From NCBI GenBank assembly GCA_949358305.1, contig OX442319.1, positions 6,880,001 through 6,944,000 of the forward strand: a DNA stretch of 64,000 bases. Reading direction: 5' to 3'. Each line of letters starts with the position of its first letter. Position 1 is the stretch's first letter. The notes under the pieces are model-generated. The model ran no database searches. It had not been told where the DNA came from and saw only the letters and a program-made list of their open reading frames with translations. This document shows, in pieces, positions 43,476 through 56,800 of this stretch. The DNA is from Strigamia acuminata (taxonomy: Eukaryota; Arthropoda; Chilopoda; Geophilomorpha; Linotaeniidae). Both the position numbers and the translations under genes were made by a program.

Positions 43476-44833
43476 TGTTTCTGGCAAGGTCGCAGGCGAC
43501 AACCAGGCCAGAAGGAGGGGCGGCAATACTTGACTGCTGCTTGGCTAAAATTGATACACAGAAGTTGGCCAAAGACTTGAAGAAATGCAAACACTGGAAT
43601 TGAACTTGCTGCTTCACCTGTTGATCTGCCACTGGTGAGTTCAAGGAGGAGGAAGGAGGATTTTTCTACTCACTGCACATTGCTTTCTGGTTGTATAGAG
43701 AAATGAGACTTGGAGAGAAATAAAAAGCAACCATTTTATTCTCTAAATTCTTAACAAGACTACTACAATTGAATCACGAGGATTTTACAAAGAAGTCACA
43801 CTTTAACAATAATAAGAAACAACAAGTGTAACTATCTCCACATTGTATAAGGACACTTGCACTTAAAGTTACAGAGGTCTCTAAGTGCTTGTAAAGAGAA
43901 ATAAGTACTGCTGGCACAACAAAACTACCGTAGAAGTTAATAGTTGAAAACACATAAGCCTAACAGCAAGTATTTGACATTAAATGCAAAAGTATACATT
44001 AACAACAGTCTCTAAACACAATGCTCATTGAGAACTAAATTATTCACTCTAAAACACACTGAACAACTCATAAAATAGAGAAAAGAATAAGTAAAGACAT
44101 TTTAGACCAATGAGCTGGCAACTTTACAGTAAGTGCAGAAGTTAAGTTATAAATCAACACAGATAAATCTTAAACTTAACACTTTTACATTGCATAATAA
44201 TTAAGTGATTAATTATTAATCAGAACCCACAAAAACTCTTTGGGATTAAACATTTTCTCCTCTCTTTACAGATACAAGTAGACCACTCCCACAGTAATGG
44301 CCGACAATGTAAACAGAGATCACTTGCAGGAAGATAAAAAGGCTTGAAATTAGCTCACTAGACAGGCTACACACAATCTAAGTTAACAAAACGCTTAATT
44401 GGTTAGTAATATACAGAAAACAAACAGAAATTGATTGAAACAGCTTAAAACTGATAATAACATACATTTCTCATTCTAGTACCCTTTTGCTGTCTGAGAG
44501 CATCATTACACCTTGTCACTACATTGACAGTAGTGGACTGGAAACAGGAAAACACTTGGAAACATCAAAACATGCATAACACAGGTAAACAAGATAGAAA
44601 ATAAATTCTAAGTGGATAAATAACTAATGTAAGAACTCTTTTCTTCCCAGATTTATCCGGTCAGATCAACCAGTACTGAGAAATTCACTCAAACTAACTC
44701 AAAGAAGACTTATATTCAAATAAGTGTCTAATTAAATTCCCAATCTAAGATAAATATTAAAAACCCTTTTTAATAATTCCAGATGACTAATTTTTAAGAC
44801 GTTTAGCAGCTTTCCTTTATGTTGCTAGCAACA
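43476..44833 (-). repeat. 5' LTR of TK-B
   Basis: This 1358-bp LTR looks identical to 38244-39601. It is followed by the GTTG duplication and satellite. Confidence 0.95.
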
Positions 44834-47800
44834 GTTGACTTAGCACAAACACCACAAGACCAATGTCTCTGAATGTTCAGAAATAGTGTTTAAACCTTAG
44901 TAGAAGGCTCCAATGTAAGTTTTAGAAACATTTAACCGATGATTTGGGAGAATAGACTTTTGATCTCATCACAGTTGACTTAGCACAAACACCACAAGAC
45001 CAATGTCTCTGAATGTTCAGAAATAGTGTTTAAACCTTAGTAGAAGGCTCCAATGTAAGTTTTAGAAACATCCAACCGATGATTTGGGAGAATAGACTTT
45101 TGATCTCATCACAGTTGACTTAGCACAAACACCACAAGACCAATGTCTCTGAATGTTCAGAAATAGTGTTTAAACCTTAGTAGAAGGCTCCAATGTAAGT
45201 TTTAGAAACATTTAACCGATGATTTGGGAGAATAGACTTTTGATCTCATCACAGTTGACTTAGCACAAACACCACAAGACCAATGTCTCTGAATGTTCAG
45301 AAATAGTGTTTAAACCTTAGTAGAAGGCTCCAATTTAAGTTTTAGAAACATCCAATTGATGATTTGGGAGAATAGACTTTTGATCTCATCACAGTTGACT
45401 TAGCACAAACACCACAAGACCAATGTCTCTGAATGTTCAGAAATAGTGTTTAAACCTTAGTAGAAGGCTCCAATGTAAGTTTTATAACATTTAACCGATG
45501 ATTTGGGAGAATAGACTTTTGATCTCATCACAGTTGACTTAGCACAAACACCACAAGACCAATGTCTCTGAATGTTCAGAAATAGTGTTTAAACCTTAGT
45601 AGAAGGCTCCAATGTAAGTTTTAGAAACATTCAACCAATGATTTGGGAGAATAGACTTTTGATCTCATCACAGTTGACTTAGCACAAACACCACAAGACC
45701 AATGTCTCTGAATGTTCAGAAATAGTGTTTAAACCTTAGTAGAAGGCTCCAATGTAAGTTTTAGAAACATCCAACCAATGATTTGGAAGAATAGACTTTT
45801 GATCTCATCACAGTTGACTTAGCACAAACACCACAAGACCAATGTCTCTGAATGTTCAGAAATAGTGTTTAAACCTTAGTAGAAGGCTCCAATGTAAGTT
45901 TTAGAAACATTTAACCGATGATTTGGGAGAATAGACTTTTGATCTCATCACAGTTGACTTAGCACAAACACCACAAGGCCAATGTCTCTGAATGTTCAGA
46001 AATAGTGTTTAAACCTTAGTAGAAGGCTCCAATGTAAGTTTTAGAAACATTCAACCGATGATTTGGGAGAATAGACTTTTGATCTCATCATAGTTGACTT
46101 AGCACAAACACCATAAGACCAATGTCTCTGAATGTTCAGAAATAGTGTTTAAACCTTAGTAGAAGGCTCCAATGTAAGTTTTAGAAACATCCAACCGATG
46201 ATTTGGGAGAATAGACTTTTGATCTCATCACAGTTGACTTAGCACAAACACCACAAGACTAATGTCTCTGAATGTTCAGAAATAGTGTTTAAACCTTAGT
46301 AGAAGCCTTCAATGTAAGTTTTAGCAACATCCAAGCAATGATTTGGGAGAATAGACTTTTGATCTCATCACAGTTACTTAGCACAAACACCACAAGTCCA
46401 ATGTCTCTGTATGTTCAGAAATAGTGTTTAAACCTTAGTAGAAGCCTTCAATATAAGTTTTAGCAACACCCAAGCATTAAATTTTGAAGAAAAAAATTTT
46501 GAGCTCATTTCACATCGCAGTTGACTTAGCACAAACACCACAAGACCAATGTCTCTGAATGTTCAGAAATAGTGTTTAAACCTTAGTAGAAGCCTTCAAT
46601 CTAAGTTTTAGCAACACCCAAGCAATAAATTTTGAAAAAAAAATTTTGAGCTCATTTCACATCACAGTTGACTTAGCACAAACACCACAAGACCAATGTC
46701 TCTGAATGTTCAGAAATAGTGTTTAAACCTTAGTAGAAGGCTCCAATGTAAGTTTTATAACATTTAACCGATGATTTGGGAGAATAGACTTTTGATCTCA
46801 TCACAGTTGACTTAGCACAAACACCACAAGACCAATGTCTCTGAATGTTCAGAAATAGTGTTTAAACCTTAGTAGAAGGCTCCAATGTAAGTTTTAGAAA
46901 CATTTAACCGATGATTTGGGAGAATAGACTTTTGATCTCATCACAGTTGACTTAGCACAAACACCACAAGACCAATGTCTCTGAATGTTCAGAAATAGTG
47001 TTTAAACCTTAGTAGAAGGCTCCAATGTAAGTTTTAGAAACATCCAACCAATGATTTGGGAGAATAGACTTTTGATCTCATCACAGTTGACTTAGCACAA
47101 ACACCACAAGACCAATGTCTCTGAATGTTCAGAAATAGTGTTTAAACCTTAGTAGAAGGCTCCAATGTAAGTTTTAGAAACATTTAACCGATGATTTGGG
47201 AGAATAGACTTTTGATCTCATCACAGTTGACTTAGCACAAACACCACAAGACCAATGTCTCTGAATGTTCAGAAATAGTGTTTAAACCTTAGTAGAAGGC
47301 TCCAATGTAAGTTTTAGAAACATCCAACCAATGATTTGGGAGAATAGACTTTTGATCTCATCACAGTTGACTTAGCACAAACACCACAAGACCAATGTCT
47401 CTGAATGTTCAGAAATAGTGTTTAAACCTTAGTAGAAGGCTCCAATGTAAGTTTTAGAAACATCCAATTGATGATTTGGGAGAATAGACTTTTGATCTCA
47501 TCACAGTTGACTTAGCACAAACACCACAAGACCAATGTCTCTGAATGTTCAGAAATAGTGTTTAAACCTTAGTAGAAGGCTCCAATGTAAGTTTTATAAC
47601 ATTTAACCGATGATTTGGGAGAATAGACTTTTGATCTCATCACAGTTGACTTAGCACAAACACCACAAGACCAATGTCTCTGAATGTTCAGAAATAGTGT
47701 TTAAACCTTAGTAGAAGGCTCCAATGTAAGTTTTAGAAACATTCAACCGATGATTTGGGAGAATAGACTTTTGATCTCATCACAGTTGACTTAGCACAAA

Positions 47801-50800
47801 CACCACAAGACCAATGTCTCTGAATGTTCAGAAATAGTGTTTAAACCTTAGTAGAAGGCTCCAATGTAAGTTTTAGAAACATCCAACCAATGATTTGGGA
47901 GAATAGACTTTTGATCTCATCACAGTTGACTTAGCACAAACACCACAAGACCAATGTCTCTGAATGTTCAGAAATAGTGTTTAAACCTTAGTAGAAGGCT
48001 CCAATGTAAGTTTTAGAAACATTTAACCGATGATTTGGGAGAATAGACTTTTGATCTCATCACAGTTGACTTAGCACAAACACCACAAGGCCAATGTCTC
48101 TGAATGTTCAGAAATAGTGTTTAAACCTTAGTAGAAGACTCCAATGTAAGTTTTATAACATTTAACCGATGATTTGGGAGAATAGACTTTTGATCTCATC
48201 ACAGTTGACTTAGCACAAACACCACAAGACCAATGTCTCTGAATGTTCAGAAATAGTGTTTAAACCTTAGTAGAAGGCTCCAATGTAAGTTTTAGAAACA
48301 TTCAACCGATGATTTGGGAGAATAGACTTTTGATCTCATCACAGTTGACTTAGCACAAACACCACAAGACCAATGTCTCTGAATGTTCAGAAATAGTGTT
48401 TAAACCTTAGTAGAAGGCTCCAATGTAAGTTTTAGAAACATCCAACCAATGATTTGGGAGAATAGACTTTTGATCTCATCACAGTTGACTTAGCACAAAC
48501 ACCACAAGACCAATGTCTCTGAATGTTCAGAAATAGTGTTTAAACCTTAGTAGAAGGCTCCAATGTAAGTTTTAGAAACATTTAACCGATGATTTGGGAG
48601 AATAGACTTTTGATCTCATCACAGTTGACTTAGCACAAACACCACAAGGCCAATGTCTCTGAATGTTCAGAAATAGTGTTTAAACCTTAGTAGAAGGCTC
48701 CAATGTAAGTTTTAGAAACATTCAACCGATGATTTGGGAGAATAGACTTTTGATCTCATCATAGTTGACTTAGCACAAACACCATAAGACCAATGTCTCT
48801 GAATGTTCAGAAATAGTGTTTAAACCTTAGTAGAAGGCTCCAATGTAAGTTTTAGAAACATCCAACCGATGATTTGGGAGAATAGACTTTTGATCTCATC
48901 ACAGTTGACTTAGCACAAACACCACAAGACTAATGTCTCTGAATGTTCAGAAATAGTGTTTAAACCTTAGTAGAAGCCTTCAATGTAAGTTTTAGCAACA
49001 TCCAAGCAATGATTTGGGAGAATAGACTTTTGATCTCATCACAGTTACTTAGCACAAACACCACAAGTCCAATGTCTCTGTATGTTCAGAAATAGTGTTT
49101 AAACCTTAGTAGAAGCCTTCAATATAAGTTTTAGCAACACCCAAGCATTAAATTTTGAAGAAAAAAATTTTGAGCTCATTTCACATTGCAGTTGACTTAG
49201 CACAAACACCACAAGACCAATGTCTCTGAATGTTCAGAAATAGTGTTTAAACCTTAGTAGAAGCCTTCAATCTAAGTTTTAGCAACACCCAAGCAATAAA
49301 TTTTGAAAAAAAAATTTTGAGCTCATTTCACATCGCAGTTGACTTAGCACAAACACCACAAGACCAATGTCTCTGAATGTTCAGAAATAGTGTTTAAACC
49401 TTAGTAGAAGCCTTCAATCTAAGTTTTAGCAACACCCAAGCAATAAATTTTGAAAAAAAAATTTTGAGCTCATTTCACATCGCAGTTGACTTAGCACAAA
49501 CACCACAAGTCCAATGTCTCTGAATGTTCAGAAATAGTGTTTAAACCTTAGTAGAAGGCTCCAATGTAAGTTTTAGAAACATCCAACCGATGATTTGGGA
49601 GAATAGACTTTTGATCTCATCACAGTTGACTTAGCACAAACACCACAAGACCAATGTCTCTGAATGTTCAGAAATAGTGTTTAAACCTTAGTAGAAGGCT
49701 CCAATGTAAGTTTTAGAAACATTTAACCGATGATTTGGGAGAATAGACTTTTGATCTCATCACAGTTGACTTAGCACAAACACCACAAGACCAATGTCTC
49801 TGAATGTTCAGAAATAGTGTTTAAACCTTAGTAGAAGGCTCCAATGTAAGTTTTAGAAACATCCAACCGATGATTTGGGAGAATAGACTTTTGATCTCAT
49901 CACAGTTGACTTAGCACAAACACCACAAGACCAATGTCTCTGAATGTTCAGAAATAGTGTTTAAACCTTAGTAGAAGGCTCCAATGTAAGTTTTAGAAAC
50001 ATTTAACCGATGATTTGGGAGAATAGACTTTTGATCTCATCACAGTTGACTTAGCACAAACACCACAAGACCAATGTCTCTGAATGTTCAGAAATAGTGT
50101 TTAAACCTTAGTAGAAGGCTCCAATTTAAGTTTTAGAAACATCCAATTGATGATTTGGGAGAATAGACTTTTGATCTCATCACAGTTGACTTAGCACAAA
50201 CACCACAAGACCAATGTCTCTGAATGTTCAGAAATAGTGTTTAAACCTTAGTAGAAGGCTCCAATGTAAGTTTTATAACATTTAACCGATGATTTGGGAG
50301 AATAGACTTTTGATCTCATCACAGTTGACTTAGCACAAACACCACAAGACCAATGTCTCTGAATGTTCAGAAATAGTGTTTAAACCTTAGTAGAAGGCTC
50401 CAATGTAAGTTTTAGAAACATTCAACCAATGATTTGGGAGAATAGACTTTTGATCTCATCACAGTTGACTTAGCACAAACACCACAAGACCAATGTCTCT
50501 GAATGTTCAGAAATAGTGTTTAAACCTTAGTAGAAGGCTCCAATGTAAGTTTTAGAAACATCCAACCAATGATTTGGAAGAATAGACTTTTGATCTCATC
50601 ACAGTTGACTTAGCACAAACACCACAAGACCAATGTCTCTGAATGTTCAGAAATAGTGTTTAAACCTTAGTAGAAGGCTCCAATGTAAGTTTTAGAAACA
50701 TTTAACCGATGATTTGGGAGAATAGACTTTTGATCTCATCACAGTTGACTTAGCACAAACACCACAAGGCCAATGTCTCTGAATGTTCAGAAATAGTGTT

Positions 50801-53800
50801 TAAACCTTAGTAGAAGGCTCCAATGTAAGTTTTAGAAACATTCAACCGATGATTTGGGAGAATAGACTTTTGATCTCATCATAGTTGACTTAGCACAAAC
50901 ACCATAAGACCAATGTCTCTGAATGTTCAGAAATAGTGTTTAAACCTTAGTAGAAGGCTCCAATGTAAGTTTTAGAAACATCCAACCGATGATTTGGGAG
51001 AATAGACTTTTGATCTCATCACAGTTGACTTAGCACAAACACCACAAGACTAATGTCTCTGAATGTTCAGAAATAGTGTTTAAACCTTAGTAGAAGCCTT
51101 CAATGTAAGTTTTAGCAACATCCAAGCAATGATTTGGGAGAATAGACTTTTGATCTCATCACAGTTACTTAGCACAAACACCACAAGTCCAATGTCTCTG
51201 TATGTTCAGAAATAGTGTTTAAACCTTAGTAGAAGCCTTCAATATAAGTTTTAGCAACACCCAAGCATTAAATTTTGAAGAAAAAAATTTTGAGCTCATT
51301 TCACATCGCAGTTGACTTAGCACAAACACCACAAGACCAATGTCTCTGAATGTTCAGAAATAGTGTTTAAACCTTAGTAGAAGCCTTCAATCTAAGTTTT
51401 AGCAACACCCAAGCAATAAATTTTGAAAAAAAAATTTTGAGCTCATTTCACATCACAGTTGACTTAGCACAAACACCACAAGACCAATGTCTCTGAATGT
51501 TCAGAAATAGTGTTTAAACCTTAGTAGAAGGCTCCAATGTAAGTTTTATAACATTTAACCGATGATTTGGGAGAATAGACTTTTGATCTCATCACAGTTG
51601 ACTTAGCACAAACACCACAAGACCAATGTCTCTGAATGTTCAGAAATAGTGTTTAAACCTTAGTAGAAGGCTCCAATGTAAGTTTTAGAAACATTTAACC
51701 GATGATTTGGGAGAATAGACTTTTGATCTCATCACAGTTGACTTAGCACAAACACCACAAGACCAATGTCTCTGAATGTTCAGAAATAGTGTTTAAACCT
51801 TAGTAGAAGGCTCCAATGTAAGTTTTAGAAACATCCAACCAATGATTTGGGAGAATAGACTTTTGATCTCATCACAGTTGACTTAGCACAAACACCACAA
51901 GACCAATGTCTCTGAATGTTCAGAAATAGTGTTTAAACCTTAGTAGAAGGCTCCAATGTAAGTTTTAGAAACATTTAACCGATGATTTGGGAGAATAGAC
52001 TTTTGATCTCATCACAGTTGACTTAGCACAAACACCACAAGACCAATGTCTCTGAATGTTCAGAAATAGTGTTTAAACCTTAGTAGAAGGCTCCAATGTA
52101 AGTTTTAGAAACATCCAACCAATGATTTGGGAGAATAGACTTTTGATCTCATCACAGTTGACTTAGCACAAACACCACAAGACCAATGTCTCTGAATGTT
52201 CAGAAATAGTGTTTAAACCTTAGTAGAAGGCTCCAATGTAAGTTTTAGAAACATCCAATTGATGATTTGGGAGAATAGACTTTTGATCTCATCACAGTTG
52301 ACTTAGCACAAACACCACAAGACCAATGTCTCTGAATGTTCAGAAATAGTGTTTAAACCTTAGTAGAAGGCTCCAATGTAAGTTTTATAACATTTAACCG
52401 ATGATTTGGGAGAATAGACTTTTGATCTCATCACAGTTGACTTAGCACAAACACCACAAGACCAATGTCTCTGAATGTTCAGAAATAGTGTTTAAACCTT
52501 AGTAGAAGGCTCCAATGTAAGTTTTAGAAACATTCAACCGATGATTTGGGAGAATAGACTTTTGATCTCATCACAGTTGACTTAGCACAAACACCACAAG
52601 ACCAATGTCTCTGAATGTTCAGAAATAGTGTTTAAACCTTAGTAGAAGGCTCCAATGTAAGTTTTAGAAACATCCAACCAATGATTTGGGAGAATAGACT
52701 TTTGATCTCATCACAGTTGACTTAGCACAAACACCACAAGACCAATGTCTCTGAATGTTCAGAAATAGTGTTTAAACCTTAGTAGAAGGCTCCAATGTAA
52801 GTTTTAGAAACATTTAACCGATGATTTGGGAGAATAGACTTTTGATCTCATCACAGTTGACTTAGCACAAACACCACAAGGCCAATGTCTCTGAATGTTC
52901 AGAAATAGTGTTTAAACCTTAGTAGAAGACTCCAATGTAAGTTTTATAACATTTAACCGATGATTTGGGAGAATAGACTTTTGATCTCATCACAGTTGAC
53001 TTAGCACAAACACCACAAGACCAATGTCTCTGAATGTTCAGAAATAGTGTTTAAACCTTAGTAGAAGGCTCCAATGTAAGTTTTAGAAACATTCAACCGA
53101 TGATTTGGGAGAATAGACTTTTGATCTCATCACAGTTGACTTAGCACAAACACCACAAGACCAATGTCTCTGAATGTTCAGAAATAGTGTTTAAACCTTA
53201 GTAGAAGGCTCCAATGTAAGTTTTAGAAACATCCAACCAATGATTTGGGAGAATAGACTTTTGATCTCATCACAGTTGACTTAGCACAAACACCACAAGA
53301 CCAATGTCTCTGAATGTTCAGAAATAGTGTTTAAACCTTAGTAGAAGGCTCCAATGTAAGTTTTAGAAACATTTAACCGATGATTTGGGAGAATAGACTT
53401 TTGATCTCATCACAGTTGACTTAGCACAAACACCACAAGGCCAATGTCTCTGAATGTTCAGAAATAGTGTTTAAACCTTAGTAGAAGGCTCCAATGTAAG
53501 TTTTAGAAACATTCAACCGATGATTTGGGAGAATAGACTTTTGATCTCATCATAGTTGACTTAGCACAAACACCATAAGACCAATGTCTCTGAATGTTCA
53601 GAAATAGTGTTTAAACCTTAGTAGAAGGCTCCAATGTAAGTTTTAGAAACATCCAACCGATGATTTGGGAGAATAGACTTTTGATCTCATCACAGTTGAC
53701 TTAGCACAAACACCACAAGACTAATGTCTCTGAATGTTCAGAAATAGTGTTTAAACCTTAGTAGAAGCCTTCAATGTAAGTTTTAGCAACATCCAAGCAA

Positions 53801-56800
53801 TGATTTGGGAGAATAGACTTTTGATCTCATCACAGTTACTTAGCACAAACACCACAAGTCCAATGTCTCTGTATGTTCAGAAATAGTGTTTAAACCTTAG
53901 TAGAAGCCTTCAATATAAGTTTTAGCAACACCCAAGCATTAAATTTTGAAGAAAAAAATTTTGAGCTCATTTCACATTGCAGTTGACTTAGCACAAACAC
54001 CACAAGACCAATGTCTCTGAATGTTCAGAAATAGTGTTTAAACCTTAGTAGAAGCCTTCAATCTAAGTTTTAGCAACACCCAAGCAATAAATTTTGAAAA
54101 AAAAATTTTGAGCTCATTTCACATCGCAGTTGACTTAGCACAAACACCACAAGACCAATGTCTCTGAATGTTCAGAAATAGTGTTTAAACCTTAGTAGAA
54201 GCCTTCAATCTAAGTTTTAGCAACACCCAAGCAATAAATTTTGAAAAAAAAATTTTGAGCTCATTTCACATCGCAGTTGACTTAGCACAAACACCACAAG
54301 TCCAATGTCTCTGAATGTTCAGAAATAGTGTTTAAACCTTAGTAGAAGGCTCCAATGTAAGTTTTAGAAACATCCAACCGATGATTTGGGAGAATAGACT
54401 TTTGATCTCATCACAGTTGACTTAGCACAAACACCACAAGACCAATGTCTCTGAATGTTCAGAAATAGTGTTTAAACCTTAGTAGAAGGCTCCAATGTAA
54501 GTTTTAGAAACATTTAACCGATGATTTGGGAGAATAGACTTTTGATCTCATCACAGTTGACTTAGCACAAACACCACAAGACCAATGTCTCTGAATGTTC
54601 AGAAATAGTGTTTAAACCTTAGTAGAAGGCTCCAATGTAAGTTTTAGAAACATCCAACCGATGATTTGGGAGAATAGACTTTTGATCTCATCACAGTTGA
54701 CTTAGCACAAACACCACAAGACCAATGTCTCTGAATGTTCAGAAATAGTGTTTAAACCTTAGTAGAAGGCTCCAATTTAAGTTTTAGAAACATCCAATTG
54801 ATGATTTGGGAGAATAGACTTTTGATCTCATCACAGTTGACTTAGCACAAACACCACAAGACCAATGTCTCTGAATGTTCAGAAATAGTGTTTAAACCTT
54901 AGTAGAAGGCTCCAATGTAAGTTTTATAACATTTAACCGATGATTTGGGAGAATAGACTTTTGATCTCATCACAGTTGACTTAGCACAAACACCACAAGA
55001 CCAATGTCTCTGAATGTTCAGAAATAGTGTTTAAACCTTAGTAGAAGGCTCCAATGTAAGTTTTAGAAACATTCAACCGATGATTTGGGAGAATAGACTT
55101 TTGATCTCATCACAGTTGACTTAGCACAAACACCACAAGACCAATGTCTCTGAATGTTCAGAAATAGTGTTTAAACCTTAGTAGAAGGCTCCAATGTAAG
55201 TTTTAGAAACATCCAACCAATGATTTGGAAGAATAGACTTTTGATCTCATCACAGTTGACTTAGCACAAACACCACAAGACCAATGTCTCTGAATGTTCA
55301 GAAATAGTGTTTAAACCTTAGTAGAAGGCTCCAATGTAAGTTTTAGAAACATTTAACCGATGATTTGGGAGAATAGACTTTTGATCTCATCACAGTTGAC
55401 TTAGCACAAACACCACAAGGCCAATGTCTCTGAATGTTCAGAAATAGTGTTTAAACCTTAGTAGAAGGCTCCAATGTAAGTTTTAGAAACATTCAACCGA
55501 TGATTTGGGAGAATAGACTTTTGATCTCATCATAGTTGACTTAGCACAAACACCATAAGACCAATGTCTCTGAATGTTCAGAAATAGTGTTTAAACCTTA
55601 GTAGAAGGCTCCAATGTAAGTTTTAGAAACATCCAACCGATGATTTGGGAGAATAGACTTTTGATCTCATCACAGTTGACTTAGCACAAACACCACAAGA
55701 CTAATGTCTCTGAATGTTCAGAAATAGTGTTTAAACCTTAGTAGAAGCCTTCAATGTAAGTTTTAGCAACATCCAAGCAATGATTTGGGAGAATAGACTT
55801 TTGATCTCATCACAGTTACTTAGCACAAACACCACAAGTCCAATGTCTCTGTATGTTCAGAAATAGTGTTTAAACCTTAGTAGAAGCCTTCAATATAAGT
55901 TTTAGCAACACCCAAGCATTAAATTTTGAAGAAAAAAATTTTGAGCTCATTTCACATCGCAGTTGACTTAGCACAAACACCACAAGACCAATGTCTCTGA
56001 ATGTTCAGAAATAGTGTTTAAACCTTAGTAGAAGCCTTCAATCTAAGTTTTAGCAACACCCAAGCAATAAATTTTGAAAATAAAATTTTGAGCTCATTTC
56101 ACATCACAGTTGACTTAGCACAAACACCACAAGACCAATGTCTCTGAATGTTCAGAAATAGTGTTTAAACCTTAGTAGAAGGCTCCAATGTAAGTTTTAT
56201 AACATTTAACCGATGATTTGGGAGAATAGACTTTTGATCTCATCACAGTTGACTTAGCACAAACACCACAAGACCAATGTCTCTGAATGTTCAGAAATAG
56301 TGTTTAAACCTTAGTAGAAGGCTCCAATGTAAGTTTTAGAAACATTCAACCGATGATTTGGGAGAATAGACTTTTGATCTCATCACAGTTGACTTAGCAC
56401 AAACACCACAAGACCAATGTCTCTGAATGTTCAGAAATAGTGTTTAAACCTTAGTAGAAGGCTCCAATGTAAGTTTTAGAAACATCCAACCAATGATTTG
56501 GAAGAATAGACTTTTGATCTCATCACAGTTGACTTAGCACAAACACCACAAGACCAATGTCTCTGAATGTTCAGAAATAGTGTTTAAACCTTAGTAGAAG
56601 GCTCCAATGTAAGTTTTAGAAACATTTAACCGATGATTTGGGAGAATAGACTTTTGATCTCATCACAGTTGACTTAGCACAAACACCACAAGGCCAATGT
56701 CTCTGAATGTTCAGAAATAGTGTTTAAACCTTAGTAGAAGGCTCCAATGTAAGTTTTAGAAACATTCAACCGATGATTTGGGAGAATAGACTTTTGATCT

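Larger units (their letters stand above)
38244..44833 (-). mobile_element. TK-B: second Gag-protease-thymidine kinase LTR element
   Basis: The 6590-bp element has 1358-bp LTRs (38244-39601, 43476-44833) and target duplication GTTG (38240-38243 and 44834-44837). It has the same layout as TK-A. LTRs of TK-B and TK-A differ from each other at scattered sites (for example GGCTAAAATTG against GGCACAAATTG), while the two LTRs within TK-B look identical, so both are independent, recent insertions. Removing the element and one GTTG restores a 2120-bp satellite period. Confidence 0.95.
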
